Assembly: GCA_949128115.1 (NCBI GenBank)
Contig: OX421968.1
Location: 24,598,377-24,662,376 of the forward strand
Source: Anaspis maculata
Lineage: Eukaryota > Arthropoda > Insecta > Coleoptera > Scraptiidae
Direction of reading: 5' to 3'
DNA length: 64,000 bases
In this document: positions 22,530 to 33,589 of the stretch, one piece after another
Position numbering within the stretch: the stretch's first letter is position 1
Layout: every line of letters starts with the position of its first letter
Made by a program: the position numbers and the translations under genes
Notes under the pieces: model-generated
Seen by the model: the letters and a program-made list of their open reading frames with translations, nothing else
Told to the model about the DNA's origin: nothing
Database searches by the model: none

Positions 22530-23635
22530 GCGGGGACGGACGGACGGACGGACGGACGGACGGACGGACGGACGGACAAAGCGAGGACAAAAGCGCCTTC
22601 CCGTTTGGAGAAGTGCGCTAAAAAGTGCAACTCTCATAAATGTTACTGATTGAGATGTTTCCTTGAACATTTAGGAACTGCCAACTCAAATTGTGCAACA
22701 TTTGCTCAGCCGAACGCTGCCGCCCCACACGCCGCCCCCAAAGTAAGAGATAAATGAAAAACATGAACCCGAAGACATAGCGATCTAAGTTTTCCGCTAT
22801 ATGGATAGCTGACTGAAAATGGAAAAGGATACGAGAAATGATAGGCTACTTTTGATATGGCGCCGCCTCCAGCTTCCGCCCCCAAAAGAAAAAAAGTGCA
22901 ACTTTCAATAATTTTCACTGAATTACATTTTAATGTAACCTCAAACATTCAGAAACTCCCAACTCAAACTGTGGAAGAATTTCTTTACCAAACTCTGCCG
23001 CTCCCACACGCCGCCCCCAAAGTAAGAGATAAATGTAAAACATAACCCTCAAGACATAGCGATCTAATTGTTCCGCTATATAGATAGCTGACTAATAATG
23101 GGAAGAGAGGCCACTTTTGATTAGTCGCCGCCTCCAGCTCCCGCCCCCAAACAAAAAAAATGCAACTTTCACAATTTTCACTGATTGTCATATTTCCTTG
23201 AACATATTTTAAAAACTGTTAACTCAAACTGTGCAACAGTTACTTTGCCGAATGCTGCCACCCCCACACGCTGCCCTTAAAGTAAGAGATAAATGGAAAA
23301 CATAAACCCGAAGAAATAGCGAACTAATTCTTTCGCTTTATGGATAGCCGACTAAAAATGGGAAAGAATAGACTACGGTTGATTAGTCGCCGCTCCCAGC
23401 TCCCGCCCTCAAACAAAAAAATATATTGATGAGTGAAAGAATTTTCATTCAAATCTATTTCATTGGCAAGTACCCCATTCTGATAACACAATATCACAAT
23501 GAGTTTCGAATGAAGAAAGTGGGCAAGGAATGGTGTTTCTTCTTTAACCAAATTTCTTTACGTTCACAATATGCCTCTTTGAGAAAATGCGCTACTGAGA
23601 CTCACGCACGTGAAGGCATACCCACTTGTTTGATC
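22530..23635. mobile_element. third copy of the satellite-bearing element
   Basis: (GGAC)n at about 22533-22580 and the hairpin CTTCCCGTTTGGAGAAG with TGCGCTAAAA lead into three 258-bp monomers. The copy ends with the same tail as the first (ATGCGCTACTGAGACTCACG, then GGCATACCCACTTG). Its right edge abuts the resumed hAT1 coding sequence. Confidence 0.75.
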
Positions 23636-24110
23636 TTTTAGATCGTTCAAAATTCTCTGATTTTTCTAAAAAATTCCCTTGTCAGTTACTTGACATTTTG
23701 TTGAGAAATTATCCAAATCTTAAGAAAAATTAGAAAATGAATTGCAAGTGGTTTATTCTGATCCAGATATTGTCGGCGAATCGGTCAATTTACCTGATAT
23801 CTACAACTTCATTTTTTCCAACACATTTCAGAATGACATATGTACCAGAAATTTACAAATTGTTATCACTCATTCTCACCCTACCTGCACGTCAGCTTCA
23901 GTTGAAAGAAGTTTCTCCACTCTTAAGCGAATCAAAAATTGCGCGCGTAATAGTATGTCTCAATTGCGGTTATCTAGCATTTCAACTATTGCAATTTAAA
24001 GAGAGATGATCAAATCTCTGAAGCAAACAACGACATTTTTTGATTAAGTCATCGACAATTTTGCAGCCAACAAGAACAAAAGAATCGATCTGATTAACAA
24101 ACGGGTATAG
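23636..24110 (+). pseudogene. hAT1 transposase C-terminal dimerisation region
   Basis: Reads KLENELQVVYSDPD and then the classic hAT C-terminal signature ASVERSFSTLKRIK (about 23890-23935), followed by RNSMSQLRLSSISTIAI. After a frame change it ends NKRIDLINKRV with a stop at 24108-24110. This is the dimerisation domain of the element whose head ends at 18452. Roughly 100 residues of the middle are missing as well as the sequence being split. The gene is non-functional. Confidence 0.85.
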
Positions 24111-24242
24111 AATACCGGGTTAAGAAAATTGCCACTACCACTCCTGGTGACATGAATAGCTCCTTATATATAATTATTATTAGTATTACTCTTACGCAGC
24201 ATTCGCGCAGCATTTCAAACCAAAGAAAATACCAACTTTTTA

Positions 24243-24720
24243 CTTGTGTCAATATAATATTATATTTGCATATACTTATGTGTTTTTAAGAGTTTATCAT
24301 TTTTGTTTCATCGCCAGATATATTTTTGACTCCTGTCAATATATTTGCTTATATGTGTTTTTAAGAGTTTATTATTTTTGTTTCGTTTTGATAATTTATT
24401 TTTTCATCATTACCAAATATATTTTTGACTCCTGTCAATTTATTTGTGTATGTGTTTTTAAGAGTTTATTATTCTTGTTTCGTTTTGATAATTTATTTTT
24501 TCATGATTACCTAATATATATTTGTGACTCCTGTCAATTTATTTGTGTATGTGTTTTTAAGAGTTTATTATTTTTGTTTCGTTTTGATAATTTATTTTTT
24601 CATCATTACCAAATATACTTTTGACTCCTGTCAATATATTTGTGTAAATTAGTTTTTCTAAGAGTTTATATTATTTTTGTTTCGTGTCGATAATTTTTTT
24701 TTTTCATCATTACCAACTTC
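24243..24720 (+). repeat. 98-bp tandem repeat, about 4.5 units
   Basis: TCCTGTCAAT anchors at about 24331, 24430, 24529 and 24626. AT-rich unit with TTTTTAAGAGTTTAT and GTTTCGTTTTGATAAT blocks. The 126-codon open frame over it is a repeat artefact. It lies just past the hAT1 stop and may belong to that element's 3' region. Confidence 0.9.
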
Positions 24721-25214
24721 ACTTCGGCATTTTGGGGTACCACCTGTCGTCAACATTTTTTAAATTGTTTTTTCAACTTTGCCAGGCGCAATTGCTATAA
24801 TTGAAATGATTTCTATAATTTTTGTTGACTGTTCAAATTTCAAGTTCCCACATGGTTCCCACCAGAAGCATAGTTGCATTGTTGGTAATTACAATAACAT
24901 AATAAATTTTAGTTACAAAAATGACAGTTTACCGTTGACGGTGACTTCGAGTACTTTTCTATTGAGTACTTGACAGGTGACAGGTCGTCTATAACAAAAA
25001 AAACCCACGAAAATGAAAAACCGATGCGTTTTTGTTGTTCAGCGAAAAATACAAATCACTTGAAAAATGACATTTTCATCAGTAAGTACATAATTTTCAT
25101 CATAAGAAAAAGGAGGGCCATTTTGCTCAACGACCCCCCCTATAATCAAATTTTTTTTTTATGGTTAGTAATGTACTTCTCACCGTTTGGTTTTAAGCAG
25201 AGATCCAAGAAATC
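24721..25214. other. no gene recognised
   Basis: AT-rich. It would be downstream of hAT2 on the minus strand, but no continuation of the transposase was found, so the C-terminus of hAT2 is missing. Confidence 0.4.
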
Positions 25215-28200
25215 TTTCTTAATTTTTGAACCGTGGATCCAAAAACGTGCTGAGATCAAGTATCTCAATTCCTGAAGCACCGGTAACCGAAGTAAACTGC
25301 TCGTCAAAAGTTAAGCATAGAGCAAAATTTGCTCCAATTTCAAGCAAGGATATCTTGGGGGAATAATTTCCGATTTGAAAAAAGTTTATGGTGCCTGGTA
25401 GAGCTTTTCTTTAGCTGCAAGCCGTTATGTCGACTTAGGGCATTACTGACGTTGTCCATGATACACAGGATGCCAAAGGAAGGAGTGTCAGAAGTGTTAA
25501 TTTTTGAAGTCGTGGAACTTTTTTAGCAGAAACCTCGGATTTTTTTTCTCTTCAGTTTCAGAAAGCGGATATCAAAATCTCGAAACGTTTTTTGACTTTT
25601 GATCGTATCTTGTTTCTTCAAAGAGTTCTTGATTTTTTTGTGAAATTTGGTCTTTTTGATACAGAATTTGCTAGAGCTGTTGATTTTTCTTGAAAATTCA
25701 CAGAATCGTACACAATGGCTGGATGGCTATAACATGAAAAAATTTAACCTCATGGGCCCCCAGAAGAGGTTATCTTCTGGACCTCTTCAGGGGAAATACT
25801 TAATGAAGCATGCTGCGACATCACATTGACACTTATTGACTTCAGCATGAATAAAAATGCAAGACTTGTAACCATAAGTTGCATTAAAATCACTATGGTT
25901 ACCAATTAGTCCCATCATGGGTGATTCTGTTACTGTCCAAGTCACTGGAAATTTCCAGAAGTGATATCTCCTAGACGAATAGAGATAGAGCCGTAATTCT
26001 TTTTTTTGATTCCAATCGAACACATTATTGGTCATTTGAGGACGATGTGCAAATTTTTCACTTTCTACTTTTTCAGTGGTGGGGAGTAAGTTTGACGTTT
26101 GTCATGTCAGAACTTTTTTTTTGTACTTGTCATCATTGAAATGTTAACATCAATGTAATCTACCACTTCCACATCAGTAATGGAAACAAAAGACCAACAA
26201 TGATTTTCTCAGGGAACCTAAACTTTGAGGAAGAAAAAACCCGAACGCAAATTTGAAATATAGCAGCTGAAAATGACAGTATACATTCATGTTGACATTT
26301 CAATGATGACAAGTACAACAAAAAAGTTCCTACATGACAAACGTCAAAATTACCCCCCACTACTGAAAAAGTATAAATGTGAAAAATTTGCACATCATGC
26401 TCGAATGGCCAATAGTGTGTCCGATTGGAATCAGAAAAATAATTATGGCTCTATCTCTACTCGTCTAGGAAATATCACTTCTGGAAATTTCCAGTGACTT
26501 GGGCAGTAACAAAATCATCCATGATGTGACTAATGGGTAACCATGGTAATTTTGCTGCAACGTATGGTCACAAGTCTTGCATTTTCATTCATGCTGGAGT
26601 CAAAAAGTGTCAATGTGATGTCGCAGCATGCTTCATTGGATATTTCCTCTGAAGAGGTCCAGAGGATAACCTCTTCTGGGGGCCCATGAGATCAAATTTT
26701 CTCATGGTATAATTCATCCAGCAATTGCGTACGTTTCTTTGAATTTTCAAGAAAAAACAACAGTTCTAGCAAGTTCTGTATCAAAAAATCCAAATTCCAC
26801 AGAAAAATCAAGAACTCTTTGAAGAAACAAAATACGATCAAAAGTCAAAAACCGTTTCGAGATATTGATATCCGCTTTCTAAAAGTCAAGAGAAAAAAAA
26901 TCCGGAATTTTTTCTAAAAAAGTTCTATGACTTCAAAAACTAACACTTTTGACACTCTTTCCTTTGGCATCCTGTATATCGTGGACAAAGTCGATGGTGA
27001 CGTAAGTCACATAGCGTCTTGTAGCTGAAGAAAAGCTTTACTAGACACCATCAATTTTTTTCAAATCGGATATATCTTTCCCCGAATAAATCCAACTTAC
27101 GACGAGCAGTTTATTACAAAAAATATTTTTGAATCTAGAACGAAATTCTTGCAGCAATTTTTTTTCAATTTGCGTTATATCTTCTGGTTCATTTTCTCTT
27201 CGAAATAAAATTATCCTTGAGAGACTGGAAAATGGGCATCGCCATCGAGATTGTAGGTTGAGTCTCTGACGATAATAAAGTGGTAACCATCTCAAAAGGT
27301 TCCAATATTGTCTACAAATTTTCAACGATAGACCATTCATCTTCTGTCAGCATCAATTGGCCAGCGTGAGCTTTTGTAGTTACTGTTCCATCGGACAAGA
27401 CGCCGATCAAAGCTTTACGTTATTCCACGATTCGCTTCAACATAAAATATGTGGAATTCCAACGAGTTTTGACGGACTGAATCAGTTTATGGTTTTCCAA
27501 ACTAAGTTGCGTTTGTTTCGAAGATAATGCAGTTATCGCTATGTTTGAATGCTCTTAAAATGACCAACGATACTGCTGCAGTTTGTTTAGAACCAGCTGT
27601 AGAGAATGTGCAACGCAATAGACCGACCGAGGTATGGCAACCCTCGAACTGCTCCAACTATGTTTGCAGGATTGTTATGGACAATTGCTGTGCATTTTGT
27701 TCTGATCATCCCCCATTCGGTTAGGATGTTCTCAATTTTTTCTTGTAAATTGAGTATTGTATGTCATTCTTCCATAATTTCAGTCGTGATGTTGCGTGCT
27801 ACATGCTACACTGTAATGTATGATTCATTTGCCCGTGAGCTCCAACAATCTGTTAAGGCGATATGAGCAATTTTTGTCAGATCATCAAAACACTTGTTTT
27901 TTTCGCTTTCATACAAGGCATCAATTCGTAATTTGATAGTTTTTTTTTTGCTGGAATTTTGTACGAAAGAGCAATTTTAGTCAATAAATTTTTGAAACCT
28001 TTGTTTTCTACAAATGATAGCGGCAGCGTATCAATGCAAACCATTTTTGTTATCAACTGGGTAATTACTTCTTGTTTTTGTTCAGTTATTCTACTGGGTG
28101 AGAATAATTCAGTAATCTTGGGCTGCACCGAGGGCTCATGAAATAAAGAACTTTCCGAATTTGTGCTAGCACTGCTAGCCTGGCTTACATCAGATTCATT

Positions 28201-28254
28201 TTCAATTTTCACCGAAATACTGGAAGTACTGCAAGCAATACAACAAATTATCAA
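25215..28254 (-). pseudogene. hAT2 transposase (ZBED-like), split by FB5
   Basis: From the right: QPKITELFS and LPLSFVENKGFKNL (28160-27990) match the N-terminal part of Ac/ZBED-type hAT proteins. A decayed middle with several stops follows. Next is SVKTRWNSTYFMLKRI (about 27470), then QPTISMAMPIFQSL (about 27240) and RSRFKNIFCN, where FB5 enters at 27111. On the other side of FB5 (25292-25220) the frame resumes and reaches LSTFLDPRFK, the conserved hAT motif. Removing FB5 plus one TA leaves the codons in phase. The dimerisation domain is absent. Stops and shifts make it inactive. The N-terminus is probably a later exon: TTGCAG precedes the coding stretch near 28230. Confidence 0.8.
25295..27111. 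mobile_element. FB5, 1.8-kb foldback inside hAT2
   Basis: Inverted arms of about 0.9 kb with centre near 26220. The ends are AACTGCTCGTC, flanked by TA at 25293-25294 and 27112-27113. The TA duplication is supported by the restored hAT2 reading frame. The mirrored open frames at 25787-26035 and 26273-26497 are not genes. Confidence 0.9.
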
Positions 28255-30704
28255 AAAATAGTCAGGGCCGCGCCTAGCGAGGAGTAGGGGTTAGGGGATA
28301 GTGCGGACTAAGTTCGCAGGCATCAAAATTATAGAAATGAGAATTGGAAAAGGAAAACAAAAATCGAATTCGCTTCTAGAAGGAGCACGGTAAGTGTACG
28401 CCTGTACGCAAATGGGTCGTCCTGGGGCGGCAAATTTCGTCTCAAAATGTTTTTGTTACATAAGAGTAGGTGTTCCGGGAAATATTTTTGTGACCCTTAT
28501 CCATTTGGATGTGCAAGGTGACTGATTTGAATTTCATTAACTTTTCAGTTTTTATACGTGTTGCAACTTCCAAGCATTGCATCTACTCGTAAATAAATAG
28601 TTATTTCATTTCCTCACTTTCAGTAGTTTAGAGTGCTTCAGACACACTACGCCTATGCATGAGTGAAACCGAGCAAGAGTGTTATTGTTTCTCTTAAACT
28701 TTTTTTTTTGTCGGGTATTGGCTATTGGATAATTGGAGCATGAAGTGTATTAGGTACCTAGTACCTACTTTATTAAACATTGGCGAGTATAGTTTTAAAA
28801 CACTAGTTAAAAGAAGGAAAATGCTGCCAGGTTTCTCGCAATCAACATCTGCAGTTTTTACCCCATCCCTAAAAATTCTCTGAGTGTCCCATTCAATATT
28901 CTAGACCCATCAATACCCTTCAATGTAGTCAGCATCATCCTATACTGGTCACAATTTGAAGTCAATCATCGGATTTTCTAATAACTTACACCAATTTCAA
29001 GATAAATTCTATTACTTTCACCAGCTGCAAGTGATTGTTGGCTCGTGACAGCGATATGTTTAATACAGGGTGATAAAGAATGCCTTGTAATTTTGTACTT
29101 TTTTGCAATGGTACAGGAACTTTCGTGGCCACTCTGTAAGTTTTAATTTTGCTGTATTTGGTAACCAATCTACCGATTGCTGGCTGCTGGCTGCAAATCG
29201 ACTGCCGATGATGCTATACAGGGTGTCAAATTCAAAACTTACAATTGCCTGTAAGTCTGAAACAAGAGCAGATATCGTAAAGCGCCCAAAATCGTTTCGA
29301 CAGAATGGAGGGGGAACCATAATAGTGAAGTCAGTGACTCACCCCCACCCCATGTCTGAGCCCCAGCTCCTTCCACTAAATTTTTTCAAATGGCAATTCT
29401 CTGCTTCTGATACATCATTGAAAAGCCCTTAAAAAATGCCTTCCAGTGGTACCTATTATCCCATATTTTTTTCAAGTGGTTTTCGAATAATTTGGAAAAA
29501 CTGGAATGGGTTGACATTGATTTAAATGATTTCACTACACAATAAATCAAATTTTAACTACTTCAAACCAAAAAGAAAGACCGAAAAATTTCGTGGTGTT
29601 CTCCTTCTACATGCTGCTGCTGGTGCTACATGACTATACTGTTTGTTGGACAATTGGACATGGCATGAGCTACTTTATGTGTTGCTTGAAATTGTATTCG
29701 CATGATTTTTCAACTACGTATGCGCATGGGTTGAACAAATATAATTACATACATTTTCTTTTCCAGGTAAGTTTCGACTTCTGATTGTTGAGTGTTTCGT
29801 GAAAATGGGTAAGTTCGAAAATTCAGTACGTTTAACGAGCGTGCAGGATGTCTAACCAATTACATCAAATTACATCAATGAACATCAATGTACATCGATG
29901 TACATCAAATTGAAAAACATCCATTGAAAAAATTCCAAAACAACTGTTGTAGGTTTTCCAGCTCGTTCTTAGTGACATTTCAAACCAATAAATAAAAACA
30001 AATAAATATACCCTCACGTGAGTAGGCCTCAATCGTGCGTTTTCTTAGTGCAGGTTTTTATCAGTTATAAAAAATAAAGCCGGTAAAAATGGGGGCGTAT
30101 CGCAGTACTTGTTTGCACCAAGCCCTCAGTTTTCTTGTAGTAGAGCTAGCCAGTTTAATGGTTTCGGTTCCGGCCCGAGTGGAACTGGGGGTCGTACAGG
30201 CCCAAAGCCTACCGAGTAGCAAAACCCCTAAATCAAAGATTTCAGTCGGTAGAGCATTGAGATTAGGTCGTGCTGGCATGCATGATGAAATAAAATCGGT
30301 ACTATAAAGATCACTTAACTAGAGGTCAACATACTCGGCGCAAAAATAACAAACTACGTCAAAGCTCACAACCTCTGTCAGCGAAGAAATGTCAAAGTGA
30401 TAGCTGCTTGAACAGCGGTGCTCGGTGTTCACTTTTTCGCGTCATGCAAAACACTACATACTAACTTGGTGACATTATAAAATGCATAGCAAAAAATATG
30501 ATATGAGAATCGTTGAAATTGAATGAATTTTTAGCAAAGGACTAACGCAATACAATCGCTGAAGGCGAGCATGATAGGAATTCTTTTTTTCTCTTTTTTT
30601 TTCACTCAAATCTCTTGTGACGTCAAAATGTCACGACTGCACCGGCAGCTCGCTGAGTTTGGGAGCAGGATCGTAAGTTCCGTGAGATGTTAATGTGAAT
30701 TTAT
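28255..30704. other. no gene recognised; scattered short repeats
   Basis: A hAT-like end string CAGGGCCGCGCCTAGC occurs at about 28264, without a partner. ACAGGGTG motifs, also found in several foldbacks, lie at 29065 and 29218. A short ACATCAATGTACATC repeat lies at about 29870-29925. Open frames at 29103-29432 and 30061-30307 have no family features. Confidence 0.4.
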
Positions 30705-30708
30705 TTAA

Positions 30709-32235
30709 CCTATTAGTGGACAACGTCCCTTTAAAGGGACGACGCCATTTGTTTTAATAACTTCAATAAATGGGGGTTTATCAGAGCGCACGCCTCCGAA
30801 TATCATTGTCTAGACTTGTGGCAAGTGTTTTCAGCGGTTGTTTGTTGTAAAAAAGTGTAACTGGTGTTTCAGCAATAAAATGGATTCTGAAATTTATTCC
30901 TCGCAACGTGGAGGGTAAGTATCTTGCTTTATAGGGTAATCTCATCCTACTTTTGGCGGTTTTTTCATATGAATTACTTGAAAATAACTATAGTGGATAG
31001 ATTCGGTTGATTGGACGGTGATTTAGAAGTACAGTTTTCACAAAATATTAGGAATAATGTGATGTCCCTTATAAGGGACGCCGCCCACTGTGACTACTAT
31101 TTGTAGTCTACATTTTCGCAAGTTGACACTCGCATAACTGCTGGACATCATAGATGATGACGATGTGGTACCTCCTGATCGAATTTTTATTCTGCCACCC
31201 ATTGATAGTGATCATTCGGACGATGAACATGTTGGAAATATCCACTTACCACTTACCACGTGGTATTTTGAATCAGCCTTGTGGAATTGATAAACAAAGA
31301 AGAAGAGAAAGATGATTATCATGATGACTATGACAATGAAGACTTATTGCCATAATCTGAGCTACAAGGGCGCCCAGAAGGTAGCCTAACAATAAAATCG
31401 AAATACATATTTTTCCTATCTATACTTCTCCCCTGGTTTTTCTCTTTGTAACTAATAACACAGATGAATCTTGTGAAAATAAAATGGCTACAGAATCCTA
31501 CGGAAGTCCCAGATAATGACATATGCATAGAATGTGATCCCAAACTACCATCTTTGGACCAGCTCTAATGCCTCTAGTCTACATATGAATATTTCAAACT
31601 TTTTCAAATGAATAGCTGCTCAGCTTGATTATAAGGAGAATAACAGATATGCTCAACAAAGAAACGACAACTTGGAATTGACTCTAAATGAGTTATATGT
31701 ATCTTTAGGAATTCTTCTTCTATTGGGGTATGGGAAATATCCCAACAGAAGGCTGTTTTGGTCCAGCGACGATGACGTCCAGAAAATAGTGCAGAACAGC
31801 ATGCGGCTAAAAAGATTTGATTATTTTTTAAAATATTTTAATTTCAATTCAGAGAGAATTGGCTTCACAAAATTAGGCCCCTCATCGAGAAGCTCAACAA
31901 GAACTCCAGAGAACATGGAGGTTTGAGCGGTTGCACCCCAAGCAGTGCTTCAAGGATAATAAAGGACCAAATAGATTATTGATGTTACCCCATATATTAT
32001 AACTGATATTATTCAATAAATATTCTTCTTCATTCTACAGTTGTATAATTTTCTCACTTTTCACTAACTTGATCCACAATGAGCAGCGTCCCTTATAAGG
32101 GACGCCCAAAATACAAAAAACCTATGAATTGATTTTAAAAATTTTGCCTCTGCTGTGTTTCTTTAAGACTCTTTTACTTAAATATGATAGAGAAACATAT
32201 ATTTTTTGAAAAAAATAACTTTGCCCACTAATAGG
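30709..32235 (+). mobile_element. piggyBac-type element 1, 1.5 kb
   Basis: TTAA at 30705-30708 and 32236-32239 flank inverted ends CCTATTAGTGGRCAA. TTAA duplication is the hallmark of piggyBac. Three copies of the palindrome GTCCCTTWWAAGGGAC lie at 30725, 31064 and 32088, two of them near the ends. It contains only the N-terminal portion of a transposase, so it is an internally deleted, non-autonomous relic. Confidence 0.9.
30881..31926 (+). pseudogene. piggyBac transposase, N-terminal remnant (PGBD-like)
   Basis: A possible first exon starts at 30881 (MDSEIYSSQRG) and ends at a good splice donor GGTAAGT. An acidic stretch follows (about 31145-31230; PPIDSDHSDDEHVG), as usual for these proteins. 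The best block is about 31650-31926: NRYAQQRN, LNELYVSLGILLLLGYGKYP, RRLFWSSDDDV, MRLKRFDYFLKYF, matching the start of the DDE_Tnp_1_7 domain. The catalytic aspartates further on and the C-terminal cysteine-rich domain are missing, and stops interrupt the middle. Confidence 0.8.
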
Positions 32236-32239
32236 TTAA

Positions 32240-33589
32240 GGCGCCAATCGGGTCTTTTTTTGTGTAATTTTTTGGGGCACCCGATTACCCTTCAAAGCCA
32301 CGGTAGGCATACATGACGCGCGACAAGTAGTTCCATCGGACAGCGAGTAGGTATAATGTACCTCGCGAATCTGGCGTAAGCTGTCAACTATGAAATGTCA
32401 ACAAATTTTGAGGTCAACAGTGTAATTTTATTTCGGCGTGATAATTACAATTTAAAACCAATAATTGCACGGAGCAAGAGCGTTAATCGAGGTCCAGGAC
32501 CTCTGGCAGGTAACTATTATGCTCTGCGTGAAGACGCTATTGCCAAGCGACAGTTGCAGGTGTGGTCGATGGCAGGTTGTCCACCAGAGAGTGCGAATGT
32601 TCACCGGTGCCCCCACGAGCCCTGGATGGCGATAACAACGCTGTCGTTCACAGCTACACGTGGAGCCCCCCTATTGCCCTATGAAGCCTACCCCCAAGAC
32701 ACTCGAGGCTCCCACACTCTAGCCGACGGATTGACGGCTCCGGACTTACGTTCTACTGTAGGGCCTACCTGATGTGCACGTTCGTAGCCTACGCATGTGA
32801 ACACGGTATGTGTTCCGTTTCTGAGCTCCAACCGTGTGGGTTACCAAGATTCTAATGAGCGGGACAACACGACAACAGGAACGGACTCATTCTCGGAACT
32901 GATACAAAGGCCAATCCTGGAGCCCCCAAAGAGCGACCGAACGCTTCGCTGACGGCGATGGGTGGTGACGCAACCTGGACAGTGATGGTGTTGTTGATGT
33001 TCCAACTATTTCTCAACCCCCTGTGACGCTACGTCGGCGTCGAGGTGAGATTCAGCGCCGATTCGTGACACGGCACTATACTTTTCTTGGCTGGACAGGC
33101 GGTCGAATAGCCATGGCAGGGAATGCGGCGGGATGCGACGATGGCCTCACAGTAACGTCCACCATGGGACAAAAAAAAGACTAAAACGAAAAAGTCGGAA
33201 AACCTACCGAGGCATCGGATTAAAGAAAAGCTGAACGAAATGGCATCTGACATACCTCGACTGATGGTGAAAAGGTCCCTTAGTGTGGAGATAAAAACTC
33301 TTCAGCGGATGAGTCGAGGTTTTTCTTTGAAACGAAAAATAAACGAAAATAAATCTCCACACCCAAAATGGCTACTTCTTTCGCGCCTCTTATCGCTTTT
33401 CTCTTCCCACTTAAAAAATCCACAATTGACCGCGCATTCCCATTACCTCTCACAGTGGCCGAAACCTCCATACACGCCCTCTGTTGACCAAAACCCAGAG
33501 GAACCCATGTAAATACCCTGGCTTGTAAAATCTGAACCGTCACACTATTTATTATATAAACCTGAATAATACAGGTACAATATAATAAT
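32240..33589. other. GC-rich island, possible decayed coding DNA
   Basis: Positions 32440-33260 are clearly richer in GC than the flanks. A 125-codon open frame at 32395-32772 and a stretch at about 33018-33170 (VTLRRRRGEIQRRF..HYTFLGW) look protein-like but match no family I recognise. It lies downstream (3' side) of the minus-strand RT-type remnant. Function unknown. Confidence 0.3.

Noticed and set aside
24244..24624. Hydrophobic 126-codon membrane-like protein
   Set aside because: Lies entirely in a 98-bp AT-rich tandem repeat.
28261..28330. hAT-like end CAGGGCCGCGCCTAGC near the hAT2 start
   Set aside because: Its orientation marks an element extending rightward, and no partner end or 8-bp duplication was found.
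30061..30307. Overlapping 72-codon frames on both strands, and a possible tRNA-like segment
   Set aside because: No domain, and no cloverleaf or A/B box arrangement that I could support.
32395..32772. 125-codon plus-strand frame
   Set aside because: Looks protein-like in composition but no family match can be argued; kept only as part of a GC-rich island.
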